DNA of 64,000 nt, from the NCBI RefSeq assembly GCF_026625725.1, contig NZ_CP113060.1, positions 3,044,001 through 3,108,000 of the forward strand, given 5' to 3'. Shown one piece after another: positions 43,853-57,619 of this stretch (position 1 is the stretch's first letter; every line of letters begins with the position of its first letter). The position numbers and the translations under genes are program-made. Source of the DNA: Pseudomonas sp. SL4(2022) (GTDB lineage: Bacteria > Pseudomonadota > Gammaproteobacteria > Pseudomonadales > Pseudomonadaceae). The notes below the pieces were generated by a model. That model was given only the letters and a program-made list of their open reading frames with translations. It was not told the origin of the DNA and searched no databases.

Positions 43853-44483
43853 ACGGTGCCGGGCACTCGAAGCGCATGCGCTCGCCCGTTTGCGGGTGGC
43901 TCAGGCTGAGCATGCTGGCGTGCAGGCACAGGCGCGGGTAGGCGTTGAGGGCTTGTTCGTGGGCATACAGGCCGTCGCCGAGCAGTGGGTGGCCGATGGA
44001 CAGCATGTGCACGCGCAGTTGGTGTGAGCGGCCGGTGATGGGCGTGAGTTCGACGCGGCAATGTTCAGTGTGGCGTTCCAGCATCTTCCAGTAGGTCAGG
44101 GCGTGTTTGCCCAGTTCGTGGTCAACCACGTGGCGCGGTTTGGTCGGCGGGTCGTAGCGCAGCGGCAGGTCGATGCTGCCGCTGTCCAGTTCCGGCTGGC
44201 CCCAACACAGGGCGGTGTAGGCTTTTTCGGTTTCGCGGTCATGAAACTGCCGCGACAGTTCGCGGTGACTGTCGGCATCGCGGGCCAGCACGATGATTCC
44301 CGAGGTTTCCCAGTCCAGGCGATGGACGATGCGCGCTTCCGGGTAGCCATTTTCCTGCAGGCGCGTGACCAGGCAATCGCGGTTGTCTTCGGCGCGGCCG
44401 GGCACCGAGAGCAGCAGGGTGGGTTTGTTGATCACCAGCAGGGCGGCGTCCTGATGGAGAATTTTGATTTGGCTGAGCGGCAT
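43848..44483 (-). CDS. rluA: Ribosomal large subunit/tRNA pseudouridine synthase RluA
   Basis: The 211-residue enzyme makes pseudouridine in 23S rRNA (U746) and tRNA (U32). It has the catalytic HRLDWETSGIIVLARD (aspartate about 56), the RETEKAYTALCWG segment and the GRSHQLRVHMLSIGHPLLGD motif of the RluA family, with no S4 domain, as in RluA. It lies downstream of minE in the order usual for Pseudomonas, 178 bases away, behind a terminator. Confidence 0.9.
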   Translation of the reverse strand: MPLSQIKILHQDAALLVINKPTLLLSVPGRAEDNRDCLVTRLQENGYPEARIVHRLDWETSGIIVLARDADSHRELSRQFHDRETEKAYTALCWGQPELDSGSIDLPLRYDPPTKPRHVVDHELGKHALTYWKMLERHTEHCRVELTPITGRSHQLRVHMLSIGHPLLGDGLYAHEQALNAYPRLCLHASMLSLSHPQTGERMRFECPAPF

Positions 44484-44561
44484 GGGAATTCTTGAGTAAG
44501 GCTAGTGGTGGGAGGCTCGGGCGGCGTTCCGCTTTAGCTGTGAAGGCTCTTGAGTCAACCT

Positions 44562-44583
44562 GTCGCGGCTAAAGCCCCTCCCA
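44562..44583 (-). repeat. REP-like element, inverted
   Basis: TCGCGGCTAAAGCCCCTCCC is the reverse complement of the core at 31490 and 32895. It lies between rluA and the min operon. Confidence 0.65.
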
Positions 44584-44607
44584 CAAAGCGTGCTGGCTTG
44601 TGCAATA

Positions 44608-44634
44608 AAATGGCGGCCATTTAGGCCGCCATTT
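44608..44634 (-). terminator. Terminator of the minCDE operon
   Basis: AAATGGCGGCC / GGCCGCCATTT forms a perfect 11-bp stem with a five-base loop; on the minus strand it runs into TTTTATT. It follows minE by 27 bases. Confidence 0.85.
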
Positions 44635-44661
44635 GTACAGGCTGAAGTGCGGCAACCGCGA

Positions 44662-44916
44662 TTAGCGATCCGGCAGCGTGATGTTGAGTTCCAGAATGGA
44701 GCAGCTGCCCTGATTTTCCAGTGCAACCTGTACTTGATCCGAGTCGATATTGACGTACTTGCGGATCACCTCGACCAGCTCTTGCTGCAGGGCCGGCAGG
44801 TAGTCCGGCTGGCTGCGCTGGCCGCGCTCGTGGGCGACGATGATCTGCAGACGCTCTTTCGCAATGGACGCGGTGGTTTCTTTCTTGCGCTCACGAAAGA
44901 AGTCAAAAATGTTCAT
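44662..44916 (-). CDS. minE: Cell division topological specificity factor MinE
   Basis: The 84-residue protein has the N-terminal membrane-targeting helix [32 protein letters not shown], which contacts MinD, and a C-terminal dimerisation domain. It stimulates MinD ATPase so that the Min proteins oscillate and keep the division site at mid-cell. Its ATG overlaps the minD stop (ATGA). Confidence 0.95.
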   Translation of the reverse strand: MNIFDFFRERKKETTASIAKERLQIIVAHERGQRSQPDYLPALQQELVEVIRKYVNIDSDQVQVALENQGSCSILELNITLPDR

Positions 44917-45728
44917 TCACGACCTCCAAACAGGCGTTGCATGAATCCCTTCTTCTGCACATCGAGGAATCGGTGTGCCACTTCCTTGCCCAGCAGGCGG
45001 TCAACCGCGTCGCTGTAGGCCTGGCCTGCATCGCTCTGGTCATCGAGGATCACCGGCACGCCCTGGTTGGACGCCTTGAGTACGGCTTGCGACTCCGGAA
45101 TCACGCCGAGCAGGCGGATGGCGAGGATTTCTTCGACGTCTTCTACGCCAAGCATTTCGCCTTTGACCACGCGCTCAGGGTTGTAGCGGGTCAGCAGCAG
45201 GTGTTCCTTGATTGGCTCTTCGCCTTTCTCGGCGCGGCGCGATTTGCTCGCCAGCAGGCCGAGCATGCGGTCGGAGTCACGCACCGAGGAGACTTCCGGG
45301 TTGGTCACAACAATCGCTTCATCGGCGAAGTACATGGCCAGGTGCGCGCCTTTTTCGATACCGGCCGGCGAGTCGCAGACCACGTATTCGAAGTTTTCAC
45401 GCAGCTCGTTGATGATTTTCTCAACGCCTTCCTGAGTCAGGGCGTCCTTGTCACGGGTCTGGCTGGCGGCCAGCACGTAGAGATTTTCCAGGCGCTTGTC
45501 TTTGATCAAAGCTTGGGTGAGGGTCGCTTCGCCGTTGACCACGTTGACGAAGTCGTACACCACGCGGCGCTCGCAGCCCATGATCAGATCAAGGTTACGC
45601 AGGCCGACGTCGAAGTCGACGATGACTGTCTTGTGCCCGCGCAGGGCAAGGCCGGTACCGATGGCAGCGCTGGTGGTGGTTTTACCGACGCCACCTTTGC
45701 CGGACGTAACAACGAGGATCTTGGCCAA
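44913..45728 (-). CDS. minD: Septum site-determining ATPase MinD
   Basis: The 271-residue ATPase has the deviant Walker [16 protein letters not shown] (about residues 10-24), switch regions VDFDVGLRN and [10 protein letters not shown], and the C-terminal amphipathic membrane helix [11 protein letters not shown]. The first codon of the conserved [13 protein letters not shown] start is TTG (45726-45728), with GGGGTGA upstream, so it probably uses a rare TTG start. It recruits MinC to the membrane to block FtsZ. Confidence 0.95.
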   Translation of the reverse strand: MAKILVVTSGKGGVGKTTTSAAIGTGLALRGHKTVIVDFDVGLRNLDLIMGCERRVVYDFVNVVNGEATLTQALIKDKRLENLYVLAASQTRDKDALTQEGVEKIINELRENFEYVVCDSPAGIEKGAHLAMYFADEAIVVTNPEVSSVRDSDRMLGLLASKSRRAEKGEEPIKEHLLLTRYNPERVVKGEMLGVEDVEEILAIRLLGVIPESQAVLKASNQGVPVILDDQSDAGQAYSDAVDRLLGKEVAHRFLDVQKKGFMQRLFGGRE

Positions 45729-45819
45729 GGTGATTCACCCCAAAATGTAGAGAAAACGCAGGTTCCGTGGCCTATTCAGGCGTCCGGCTGCCCTGTTTGA
45801 AAAGTGGCGGCAGTATCCG

Positions 45820-46545
45820 TTAAAGGCGGGTGATGTTCAACACGTCACCCGACAGGCTGACATGCACCGCTTCGCCCCAGAGTGGGTCGCGGCGCAAGTC
45901 TTCGGCCACCTTGTACTGGCCGGCGATGGAGAGCAGCTCCGCGCCCATTTGCTGGCAGAAAATTCGCGCCTTGAGATTGCCCTTGATGCCGGCCAGTGCC
46001 CGGCCGCGCATGGGCGCGTACACATGGATGTTGCCGTCAGCGAGAAGTTCCGCGCCGGCGCTGACGGGGGCCATGACGATCAGGTCGCCGCCCTGGGCAT
46101 ACACCTGTTGGCCGCCGCGTACTGGGCTGGTGATGATCTTGCTTGGCTTGAGCTCGGGTTCGGCGGGCTTTTCCGGTTTTGGCGGAGTCAGGTCGATGGG
46201 GCGCTCGCGGGCGCCGGATGGCGGCAGCACGGGCAGATCCAGGGCTTCGGCGGCGGCGATATCGGCTTCGCGGTTGGCGCGGATTGCCAGGGTGCGCAGG
46301 CCATGCTTGCGGCAAACCGTCATCAGCTCGGCCAGGTCGAGCACGCCTTCGCCTTCCGGCAGCTTGTCCAGGGCCAGCACCAGCGGGGTGTTGCTGAAGA
46401 AGGCCGGGGCCTGGGCGACTTTTTCGCTGAGCTGCTGGTCGAGGCGGGCGAGGTCGTTGTGCGCCAGCTCCATCACGGTGATGGCCAGCATGCTGCCTTT
46501 AAGCTGGAATACGGGGTCTTGCTCGAGGAGATCAGCTTGGCTCAT
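45820..46545 (-). CDS. minC: Septum site-determining protein MinC
   Basis: The 241-residue FtsZ inhibitor has an N-terminal domain (about 1-110), a proline-rich linker ([30 protein letters not shown]) and a C-terminal beta-helix domain with [47 protein letters not shown], which binds MinD. The gene is first in minC-minD-minE and divergent from lpxL across 158 bases. Confidence 0.93.
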   Translation of the reverse strand: MSQADLLEQDPVFQLKGSMLAITVMELAHNDLARLDQQLSEKVAQAPAFFSNTPLVLALDKLPEGEGVLDLAELMTVCRKHGLRTLAIRANREADIAAAEALDLPVLPPSGARERPIDLTPPKPEKPAEPELKPSKIITSPVRGGQQVYAQGGDLIVMAPVSAGAELLADGNIHVYAPMRGRALAGIKGNLKARIFCQQMGAELLSIAGQYKVAEDLRRDPLWGEAVHVSLSGDVLNITRL

Positions 46546-46703
46546 GGTCTGCCTGATACGGCCCTTGTTTTAGAAACTGGGGGAAAGTAAGTCGGACTTA
46601 TAGCGAGAACGCCGCGCGCTCGCAAGTTGCGCGCCGCGAAACCAGGCGGCGGACAAACTCCTGATAGAATGCCGCGCTTTATTGCGTGCCTCGGACCTGT
46701 GTT

Positions 46704-47630
46704 ATGGATCGCCCAGTATTTCGCGCTTATTTCCTGCATCCCCGTTTCTGGCTGTTGTGGCTGGGCCTGGGCCTGCTGTGGCTGATCGCCCTGCTGCCTT
46801 ATAAGGTGCTACTGAGGCTGGGCCGCTGTCTGGGCCGCGTGATGTATCGCCTGGCCAGTTCGCGGCGCAAGATCGCCGCGCGCAATCTGCAACTGTGTTT
46901 CCCGCAGATGCCCGCTGTCGAGCGCGAGGCGCTGTTAAAGGAAAACTTCGCATCCACCGGCATTACCTTTTTTGAAATGGCCATGGCCTGGTGGTGGCCG
47001 GCTGAGCGGTTGCGCCGCCTGGGTAGCATCGAAGGCCTGGAGCATCTGCGTCAGGCCGAGGCCGACGGCCAGGGTGTGATCCTCATGGCGCTGCATTTCA
47101 CCACCCTGGAAATGGGCGGTGGCCTGCTTGGCATGGCTCAGAACATGTACGGCATGTACCGTCCGCACAAGAATCCGCTGTTTGACTACGTGCAGCGTCG
47201 CGGCCGCGAGCAGCGCCTGCTCGGGGTGATTGGTCGTGACGATGTGCGCGGCATGCTCAAGTTGCTGCGTGCTGGCGGGGTGGTCTGGTACGCGCCGGAT
47301 CAGGATTACGGTGCCCAGCGCAGTGTGTTTGTGCCGCTGTTCGGTGTGCCGGCGGCCACCGTCACTGCCACCAGCAAGTTCGCCCGTATGGGGCGCGCTC
47401 AGGTGATTCCTTTTACCCAGCAGCGTTTGCCCGATGGCCAAGGCTATCGCCTGGTGATTCATCCGCCGTTGGCGGATTTCCCAACCGACAGCGAAGAGGC
47501 CGACTGCCTGCGCGTCAATCAGTGGATCGAGCAGGCGATCAGCGTGTGCCCCGAGCAATACCTGTGGGCACACCGGCGCTTCAAGACGCGGCCTGAGGGT
47601 GAGCCGAAGCTGTATAAAATGAAGCGCTAA
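46704..47630 (+). CDS. lpxL: Lipid A biosynthesis lauroyl acyltransferase (LpxL/HtrB)
   Basis: The 308-residue enzyme adds a secondary acyl chain to lipid A precursor at the inner membrane. It has an N-terminal membrane segment (residues about 14-40), the catalytic H-x4-E motif ALHFTTLEMGG (about 132-142), GMYRPHKNPLFD and the WYAPDQDYGAQRSVFVPLFG segment. The start at 46704 matches the usual N-terminus. It lies beside minC as in other Pseudomonas. Confidence 0.92.
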   Translation: MDRPVFRAYFLHPRFWLLWLGLGLLWLIALLPYKVLLRLGRCLGRVMYRLASSRRKIAARNLQLCFPQMPAVEREALLKENFASTGITFFEMAMAWWWPAERLRRLGSIEGLEHLRQAEADGQGVILMALHFTTLEMGGGLLGMAQNMYGMYRPHKNPLFDYVQRRGREQRLLGVIGRDDVRGMLKLLRAGGVVWYAPDQDYGAQRSVFVPLFGVPAATVTATSKFARMGRAQVIPFTQQRLPDGQGYRLVIHPPLADFPTDSEEADCLRVNQWIEQAISVCPEQYLWAHRRFKTRPEGEPKLYKMKR

Positions 47631-47981
47631 GAACCTGTTTCAGATCTGCAGTGCGTCGACGATATGGCGTTGAAAATGGCCTCGGTCAGCCGCTTGCGGC
47701 TAACGCGCTTGAGCGCGACCCGAAGGGCGAGTGGGACGAGTAATGCTTATTTACGGCCGTAAACTCCGCTTCCTCGGCCATTTTGACCAGCCGAAGGCTG
47801 TTACTGACGTAGCGCCTTGTTTCGTTCTAGCTCGCGAGACCCGAAAGCAGGTTCGAGTTTCTGGCTTGGCCCGCCATCCAATTGGCGGGTTGTTGGGTTA
47901 CAGTTGGTTTTCTTGGCACCTGATGGTTCCGTGTGCGCCTGACGGGCTCCTATACTGGTTAAAAAACAGTGGAAGTAGTCT
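47631..47981. other. Intergenic region with MITE-like repeat
   Basis: The first 230 bases are a repeat copy; the remaining 120 bases (47861-47981) should hold the patatin promoter. No gene is supported. Confidence 0.55.
47632..47860 (+). repeat. MITE-like intergenic repeat with internal insertion
   Basis: It begins GAACCTGTTTCAGATCTGC and ends GCTCGCGAGACCCGAAAGCAGGTTC, so the ends are inverted copies of AACCTG. The core GTAAACTCCGCTTCCTCGGCC, TTGACCAGCCGAAGGCTGTTAC and CGTAGCGCCTTGT is shared with the copies at 43674, 49187 and 56341. A segment near 47680-47740 is not shared with the shorter copies. Confidence 0.75.
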
Positions 47982-49187
47982 ATGCCACACACCGCTTCAA
48001 CCAGTCAGCCGGTTACCGGGCTGATTCTCTCCGGCGGTGGCGCGCGGGCGGCCTATCAGGTTGGCGTGTTGTCGGCGATTGCCGACTTGCTGCCCAACGC
48101 CGCGCACAATCCCTTTCCGGTGATCGTTGGCACTTCTGCCGGGGCGATCAATGCCGTGGGCCTGGCCTGTGGGGCGCTGCATTTCACCGAGGCGGTACGC
48201 CGGCTGACCGGTGTCTGGCAGGGCTTTCATACCCATCAGGTGTACCGCAGTGACTGGTCGGGGGTGCTGCGCCAGGCCAGCCGCTTTATCGGTCACAGCC
48301 TGCTGGGGGTGGGTGGCCAGGTGCCAGTGGCGCTGCTTGACAGCTCGCCGCTGGCTGATCTGCTTGGCCGTGAGCTGGATTTCAGCGGGATTGCCGCTGC
48401 TGTACGCCACCGTCAGCTGCGCGCCGTGGCGGTGACGGCTTTCGGTTACGAAACTGGCCAGGCGGTGACCTTCTATCAAGGGCGCGCTGCCATCGACCCC
48501 TGGTTCCGTCATCGCCGTGTCGGTGTACCGACTCGTCTGGCGCTTGAGCACTTGCTGGCCAGTGCCTCGATTCCGCTGATTTTTCCGCCGGTGAAAATCA
48601 ATCGCGAATACTTCGGCGACGGTGCGGTGCGTCAGTCCGCGCCGATCAGCCCGGCCTTGCACCTGGGGGCGACGCGGGTGTTGGTGGTCGGTGTCAGCGG
48701 CAACCCGGCTGCCGGGCCGCAGGCTCAGGTGCCTGTGGTGCGGCCGCAGCAGAGTCGGCCGCCGAGCCTGGCGCAGATCAGTGGTCACATGCTCAACAGC
48801 ACCTTTATCGACAGCCTGGAAAGCGACATCGAGCTGCTTGAGCGGCTTAACCAGATGGGCCGGTTGATTCCTGCTGAGCGCCACCCGCGGGGCCTGGGCC
48901 TCAAGCCGGTGGATGTGCTGGTGATTTCACCGAGTCAGCCGTTGGACCTGATCGCCGCGCGTCATCGTCACGAACTGCCCAAAGCCCTGCGCCTATTCCT
49001 GCGCGGCCCTGGGGCGACCAGGGCCAGCGGGGCCGGGGTGCTGAGTTATCTGCTGTTCGAGCCGGGTTATTGCAACGAGTTGATTGAGCTGGGGTATCAG
49101 GATGCTATGGCGCAGAAAGCCCGCCTGATTGAATTTCTCAGCCTGGACAGCCCGCCAGTGCCGGCGGTGATTCCGGTCACCGTCTAA
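47982..49187 (+). CDS. Patatin-like phospholipase
   Basis: The 401-residue protein has the oxyanion loop LSGGGARAAYQVGVL (about residues 16-30), the nucleophile motif GTSAGAIN (serine about 52) and the DGAVRQSAPIS dyad aspartate region (about 212-222), which define the patatin family of serine lipases. No signal peptide is visible, so it is probably cytoplasmic or membrane associated. The repeat upstream separates it from lpxL. Substrate unknown. Confidence 0.88.
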   Translation: MPHTASTSQPVTGLILSGGGARAAYQVGVLSAIADLLPNAAHNPFPVIVGTSAGAINAVGLACGALHFTEAVRRLTGVWQGFHTHQVYRSDWSGVLRQASRFIGHSLLGVGGQVPVALLDSSPLADLLGRELDFSGIAAAVRHRQLRAVAVTAFGYETGQAVTFYQGRAAIDPWFRHRRVGVPTRLALEHLLASASIPLIFPPVKINREYFGDGAVRQSAPISPALHLGATRVLVVGVSGNPAAGPQAQVPVVRPQQSRPPSLAQISGHMLNSTFIDSLESDIELLERLNQMGRLIPAERHPRGLGLKPVDVLVISPSQPLDLIAARHRHELPKALRLFLRGPGATRASGAGVLSYLLFEPGYCNELIELGYQDAMAQKARLIEFLSLDSPPVPAVIPVTV

Positions 49188-49362
49188 CAGGTCGTTGGAA
49201 AACTACCTGCGTTGGTAATACGGCGTTAAAAGCAGGCTCTGAATGCATGTTTACAGCAGTAAACTCCGCTTTCTCGCCGTTTTGACCAGCCAGAGGCTGT
49301 TACTAACGTAGTGCCTTGTCTTGCCTGCCTCGGCTACATTTTTCAACGCCCTGTTTAGCCAC
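49187..49362 (+). repeat. MITE-like intergenic repeat, copy
   Basis: The core CGGCGTTAAAAGCAGGCTCT, GTAAACTCCGCTTTCTCGCC, TTGACCAGCCAGAGGCTGTT and CGTAGTGCCTTG matches the other copies. The ends are more decayed (CAGGTCGTTGG at the left, CGCCCTGTTT at the right). Confidence 0.7.
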
Positions 49363-50861
<1,499 letters not shown>

Positions 50862-51034
50862 TTGCCGGCCTGGCCTGCCGTTTACGGCGTTTCAGGCCGC
50901 GCCTGCTCGACCCACGGACGGGTTGAGCTAACAGTAAGGAAGCCTGTCTCTGTGTGTGCCGCGGCGTTTGTTGCGGTTTTCTCTAGGCCGCCCTGCTTGG
51001 GCTGCTTGGAGCTTTTATCAAAAGGAGTGGCACC

Positions 51035-52063
51035 ATGCTGGTGATGCGCCCCGCGCAAATGGCCGACCTCACTGAAGTGCAGCGTCTCGCCGCGGACAGC
51101 CCGGTTGGTGTGACTTCACTGCCGGACGACGCTGATCGTCTGCGTGAAAAAATTGCTGCCTCGGAGGCTTCGTTTGCCGCCGAAGTCAGCTTCAACGGTG
51201 AAGAAAGCTACTTCTTCGTTCTTGAGGACACTGAGAGCGGTCGCCTGGTAGGTTGCTCCGGCATCGTCGCCTCGGCCGGCTACTCCGAGCCGTTCTACAG
51301 CTTCCGTAACGAAACCTTTGTGCACAACTCCCGCGAGCTGAAGATCCATAACAAGATCCACGTGCTTTCGCTGTGCCACGACCTGACCGGCAACAGCCTG
51401 TTGACCAGTTTCTACGTCGAGCGGCCCTTGGTGAACACCGCCTGGTCGGAACTCAATTCCCGTGGCCGTTTGTTGTTTCTCGCCAATCACCCAGAGCGCT
51501 TTGCCGATGCGCTGGTGGTGGAGATCGTGGGTTACAGCGACGAGGCCGGCGATTCGCCGTTCTGGGATGCGGTGGGGCGCAACTTCTTCGACATGAACTA
51601 CACCGAGGCCGAACGGCTGTGTGGGTTGAAGAGCCGCACCTTCCTGGCCGAGTTGATGCCGCATTATCCGATCTACGTGCCGCTGCTGCCGGATGAGGCG
51701 CAGGAAGCCATGGGTCAGGTGCATCCGCGGGCGCAGATCAGCTTCGACATCCTCATGCGCGAAGGCTTTGAAACTGACCACTACATCGATATTTTCGACG
51801 GCGGCCCGACCCTGCACGCGCGCACCTCGGGTATTCGCTCGATTGCTCAAAGCCGTGTGGTGCCTGTGCGTTTGTCGGCCGACAAAGACGAGCCCATCAA
51901 AGGCGGGCGGCCGTACCTGGTCTGTAATGGCCAGTTGCAGGACTTTCGCGCGGTGGTGGTGGAGCTGGATTGGGTGCCGGGTAAGCCAGTGGCCCTCAGT
52001 GTGGCGGTTGCCGAAGCCCTGGGTGTCGGCGATGGCGTCAGCGTACGCCTGGTTGCGGTTTAA
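51035..52063 (+). CDS. aruF: Arginine N-succinyltransferase, alpha subunit AruF
   Basis: The 342-residue protein belongs to the AstA family: MLVMRPAQMADLTEVQRLAADSPVGVTSLP at the start, the EVSFNGEESYFFVLED segment and GGPTLHARTSGIRSIAQS near residue 250. It forms a heteromeric enzyme with AruG that succinylates arginine, the first step of the AST pathway. AAAAGGAGTGGCACC precedes the ATG. Confidence 0.94.
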   Translation: MLVMRPAQMADLTEVQRLAADSPVGVTSLPDDADRLREKIAASEASFAAEVSFNGEESYFFVLEDTESGRLVGCSGIVASAGYSEPFYSFRNETFVHNSRELKIHNKIHVLSLCHDLTGNSLLTSFYVERPLVNTAWSELNSRGRLLFLANHPERFADALVVEIVGYSDEAGDSPFWDAVGRNFFDMNYTEAERLCGLKSRTFLAELMPHYPIYVPLLPDEAQEAMGQVHPRAQISFDILMREGFETDHYIDIFDGGPTLHARTSGIRSIAQSRVVPVRLSADKDEPIKGGRPYLVCNGQLQDFRAVVVELDWVPGKPVALSVAVAEALGVGDGVSVRLVAV

Positions 52064-52074
52064 GGAGTTAGCGC

Positions 52075-53091
52075 ATGATCGTTCGTCCCGTCCGCAGCAC
52101 TGATCTGCCGGCCCTGTTGCAACTGGCGCGCAGTACTGGCGCAGGCCTGACCACCTTACCGGCCAACGAGGAACGCCTGGCGCACCGCGTGGGCTGGGCC
52201 GAGAAAACCTTCCGTGGCGAAGCCGCGCGGGCCGATGCCGATTACCTGTTCGTGCTCGAAGACGATAACGGCGAAGTGGTGGGTATCTCGGCCGTCGCGG
52301 GTGCCGTGGGCCTGCGTGAGCCCTGGTACAACTACCGGGTTGGCCTGACCGTCAGCGCTTCGCAGGAGCTGAATATCCATCGGCAGATCCCCACTCTGTT
52401 CCTGGCCAACGACCTGACCGGCAACTCCGAGCTGTGCTCGCTGTTTCTGCGCAGCGACCAGCGCAGCGGCCTGAATGGTCGCTTGCTGTCCAAGGCGCGC
52501 TTTCTGTTTATCGCCGAATTCCGTGAGCTGTTCGGCGACAAGGTGATTGCCGAGATGCGCGGCATGTCCGATGAGCAGGGCCGTTCACCGTTCTGGGAAA
52601 GCCTGGGGCGACACTTCTTCAAGATGGAATTCAGCCAGGCTGACTACCTCACTGGGGTCGGTAATAAGGCCTTCATCGCCGAGCTGATGCCCAAGTTTCC
52701 GCTCTACACCTGCTTCCTCTCGGAGGATGCGCGCAACATCATCGGCCGTGTGCACCCGGATACCGAGCCGGCGCTGGCGATGCTCAAGGGCGAAGGTTTC
52801 AGCTACCAGGGCTATGTCGATATCTTCGATGCCGGCCCGGCCATCGAAGCCGAAACCGCGAAGATTCGCGCGGTGCAGGACAGCCAGGTGCTGGTCCTGG
52901 CGATTGGCACCCCGGGCGACGATGCCCCGCAATTCCTGATCCACAACCGCAAGCGCGACGACTGCCGGATTACCGCAGCGTCAGCGCGTTTGGCCGCCGG
53001 CACCCTGGTGGTCGATGCCCCGACTGCCAAGCGCTTGCAGCTGTCGGCGGGCGATCAGGTACGTGCGGTTGCGGTTACCGCTCGCGGTTAG
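52075..53091 (+). CDS. aruG: Arginine N-succinyltransferase, beta subunit AruG
   Basis: The 338-residue protein is a paralog of AruF, eleven bases downstream, with IVRPVRSTDLPALLQLARSTGAGLTTLP at the start and FDAGPAIEAETAKIRAVQDS near residue 255. Pseudomonas has both subunits where enterics have a single AstA. Tandem duplication is evident from the matching lengths and motifs. Confidence 0.94.
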   Translation: MIVRPVRSTDLPALLQLARSTGAGLTTLPANEERLAHRVGWAEKTFRGEAARADADYLFVLEDDNGEVVGISAVAGAVGLREPWYNYRVGLTVSASQELNIHRQIPTLFLANDLTGNSELCSLFLRSDQRSGLNGRLLSKARFLFIAEFRELFGDKVIAEMRGMSDEQGRSPFWESLGRHFFKMEFSQADYLTGVGNKAFIAELMPKFPLYTCFLSEDARNIIGRVHPDTEPALAMLKGEGFSYQGYVDIFDAGPAIEAETAKIRAVQDSQVLVLAIGTPGDDAPQFLIHNRKRDDCRITAASARLAAGTLVVDAPTAKRLQLSAGDQVRAVAVTARG

Positions 53092-53160
53092 ACCTTGGCG
53101 CCGCTGTCTCTATTTGCTGATCCGGTGCAGGCCGGGTCTACACCTTGCTGGGAGTGATAA

Positions 53161-55976
<2,816 letters not shown>

Positions 55977-56035
55977 GTAGGGTGGATCACGTCTTATCGA
56001 TCCACCGGTGGATGTAAAAGCGACATCCACCCTAC
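55977..56035. repeat. Double palindrome (REP-type) after astB
   Basis: Outer arms GTAGGGTGGAT (55977-55987) and ATCCACCCTAC (56025-56035) enclose an inner palindrome ATCCACCGGTGGAT (55999-56012). This GTAGGGTGGAT element is one I recall as widely repeated in Pseudomonas. It lies inside the operon and may act as an mRNA-stabilising or partial termination structure. Confidence 0.7.
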
Positions 56036-56056
56036 GTAAAACATTGTGGAGATTTT

Positions 56057-56341
56057 ATGAGCGACGCCCTGCAACTGATACTCGAGGACACTGACGGCAC
56101 CCAGCTGGAAACTTCCTGCACACGGTTTGCCGTGGTCTGGCAGGGTAAGGAAATCTGGATTCAGCAGGTCGGTAATGGCCAACTGATGATTGGTGTGGAC
56201 GTGGAGGAGGGCGACACCGAGTACGCCAACCTGCTGCTGCGTCCGTTGGCCACCAATCTGGTCAGCCTGGAGCTGGAAATGGAAGCGGCTGATCTGACTG
56301 ACGAAGACGGCCACGTGCATGGCCCAGACTGCAACCACTGA
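56057..56341 (+). CDS. Conserved hypothetical protein of the aru operon
   Basis: The 94-residue acidic protein (LILEDTDGTQLETSCTRFAVVWQGKEIWIQQVGNG, ending in DGHVHGPDCNH) corresponds to the unnamed gene between aruB and aruE in P. aeruginosa (PA0900 as I recall). The C-terminal HVHGPDCNH motif could bind metal. Function unknown. Confidence 0.75.
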   Translation: MSDALQLILEDTDGTQLETSCTRFAVVWQGKEIWIQQVGNGQLMIGVDVEEGDTEYANLLLRPLATNLVSLELEMEAADLTDEDGHVHGPDCNH

Positions 56342-56482
56342 GAACCTGTTTACGGTCTGCTGCGCGTCAGCCCTGCTGCGTTAAAAGCAGGCTCGGAATG
56401 CTCATTTACAGCTCGTAAACTTCGCTTCTTCGCCTGATCTTGCCTTGTATGGCTCTAGCTCGCGAGGTCGTAAACACGTTCA
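56341..56482 (+). repeat. MITE-like intergenic repeat, short copy
   Basis: Starts GAACCTGTTTACGGTCTGC and ends GCTCGCGAGGTCGTAAACACGTTC, giving imperfect terminal inverted repeats (AACCTGTTTACG / CGTAAACACGTT). It contains TGCGTTAAAAGCAGGCTCGG, a GTAAACTTCGCTTCTTCGCC block and CTTGTATGGCTCTAGCTCGC. It is the most compact copy and lies inside the aru operon. Confidence 0.75.
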
Positions 56483-56494
56483 GAGGAAACGCCC

Positions 56495-57505
56495 ATGCTT
56501 GCCCTCGGTAAACTGCTTGAACTGACCCTGGCTGGCCACGAACCGGCAGCGAAGATTCAGCTGACCCCCGAGGGCACGCGTTTGCGTTGGCTGGCCGAAG
56601 GCGCGTTGGAAATAACGCCGCCGGTGGCCAGCGACAATGGCCTGGATCTGCTGCTGTCTGCCGGTCTCCATGGCAATGAAACCGCGCCGATTGAATTGCT
56701 TGACCGCCTGCTGCAAGGCATTGCCCGCAGCCAGTTGAAGCCTCGCGCGCGGATTCTCTTTCTGTTCGGTAACCCCGCCGCCATGCGCAGCGGTGAGCGC
56801 TATATCGAGCAGGACATCAACCGCCTGTTCAACGGCCGCCACGATCAGCACACCGGTGCTGAAGCGTTGCGTGCTTGCGATCTGGAACATATGGCTGCAG
56901 CCTTCTTCAGCAAGCCGGAGCGCACCCGTCTGCATTACGACCTGCACACGGCGATTCGCGGGTCAAAAATCGAGCAGTTCGCCCTCTACCCGTTTCAGGA
57001 AGGCCGCCCACGCAGTCAGCGCGAACTGGCGCGCCTGAGCGCTGCCGGGATTGAGGCGGTGCTGTTGCACAATAAAAGCTCGATTACCTTCAGCGCCTAC
57101 ACCTATACCCAGCTTGGGGCGGAAGCCTTCACCCTGGAACTGGGTAAGGCGCGGCCGTTTGGGCAGAACGAGTTGGTTAACCTCGATCTGCTTGAACAGC
57201 ATCTGCGGGCCCTGATCGAAGGCCGCGAGCCCGAAGGTGTCACTGATGATCTGGGCGAGCTGAAGTTATTTGCCGTAGCGCGCGAAGTGATCAAGCACAG
57301 CGACGCCTTCAAACTGCACTTGCCGGCCGACATCGAGAACTTCAGCGAACTGCCGCAGGGCTACTTGCTGGCCGAGGATCTGGCCGATACCCGCTGGGTG
57401 GTAGATGAGCCGGGTGCACGCATCATCTTCCCCAACCCCAAGGTCAAGAACGGACTGCGCGCCGGCATCCTGATCGTTCCCGCCGAAGACGTGCAGTTGG
57501 CCTGA
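56495..57505 (+). CDS. astE: Succinylglutamate desuccinylase AruE/AstE
   Basis: The 336-residue zinc hydrolase releases glutamate and succinate in the last AST step. The zinc motif HGNETAPIE (about residues 62-70), the second histidine in [12 protein letters not shown] (about 148-159) and the catalytic glutamate region LELGK near 210 are present. AGAGGAAAC precedes the ATG. It is separated from the previous gene by a MITE-like repeat. Confidence 0.93.
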   Translation: MLALGKLLELTLAGHEPAAKIQLTPEGTRLRWLAEGALEITPPVASDNGLDLLLSAGLHGNETAPIELLDRLLQGIARSQLKPRARILFLFGNPAAMRSGERYIEQDINRLFNGRHDQHTGAEALRACDLEHMAAAFFSKPERTRLHYDLHTAIRGSKIEQFALYPFQEGRPRSQRELARLSAAGIEAVLLHNKSSITFSAYTYTQLGAEAFTLELGKARPFGQNELVNLDLLEQHLRALIEGREPEGVTDDLGELKLFAVAREVIKHSDAFKLHLPADIENFSELPQGYLLAEDLADTRWVVDEPGARIIFPNPKVKNGLRAGILIVPAEDVQLA

Positions 57506-57619
57506 GTTAACTCGGCTGGCTCGTAATCTGTCCTGCGGTTTATCGCCTGATCTGTACCTTGTTTGCCTTGTGGGCGCGCTTTAGCATCGGGCTTTAGCCT
57601 CATTTAAGGACTGCCCGCC

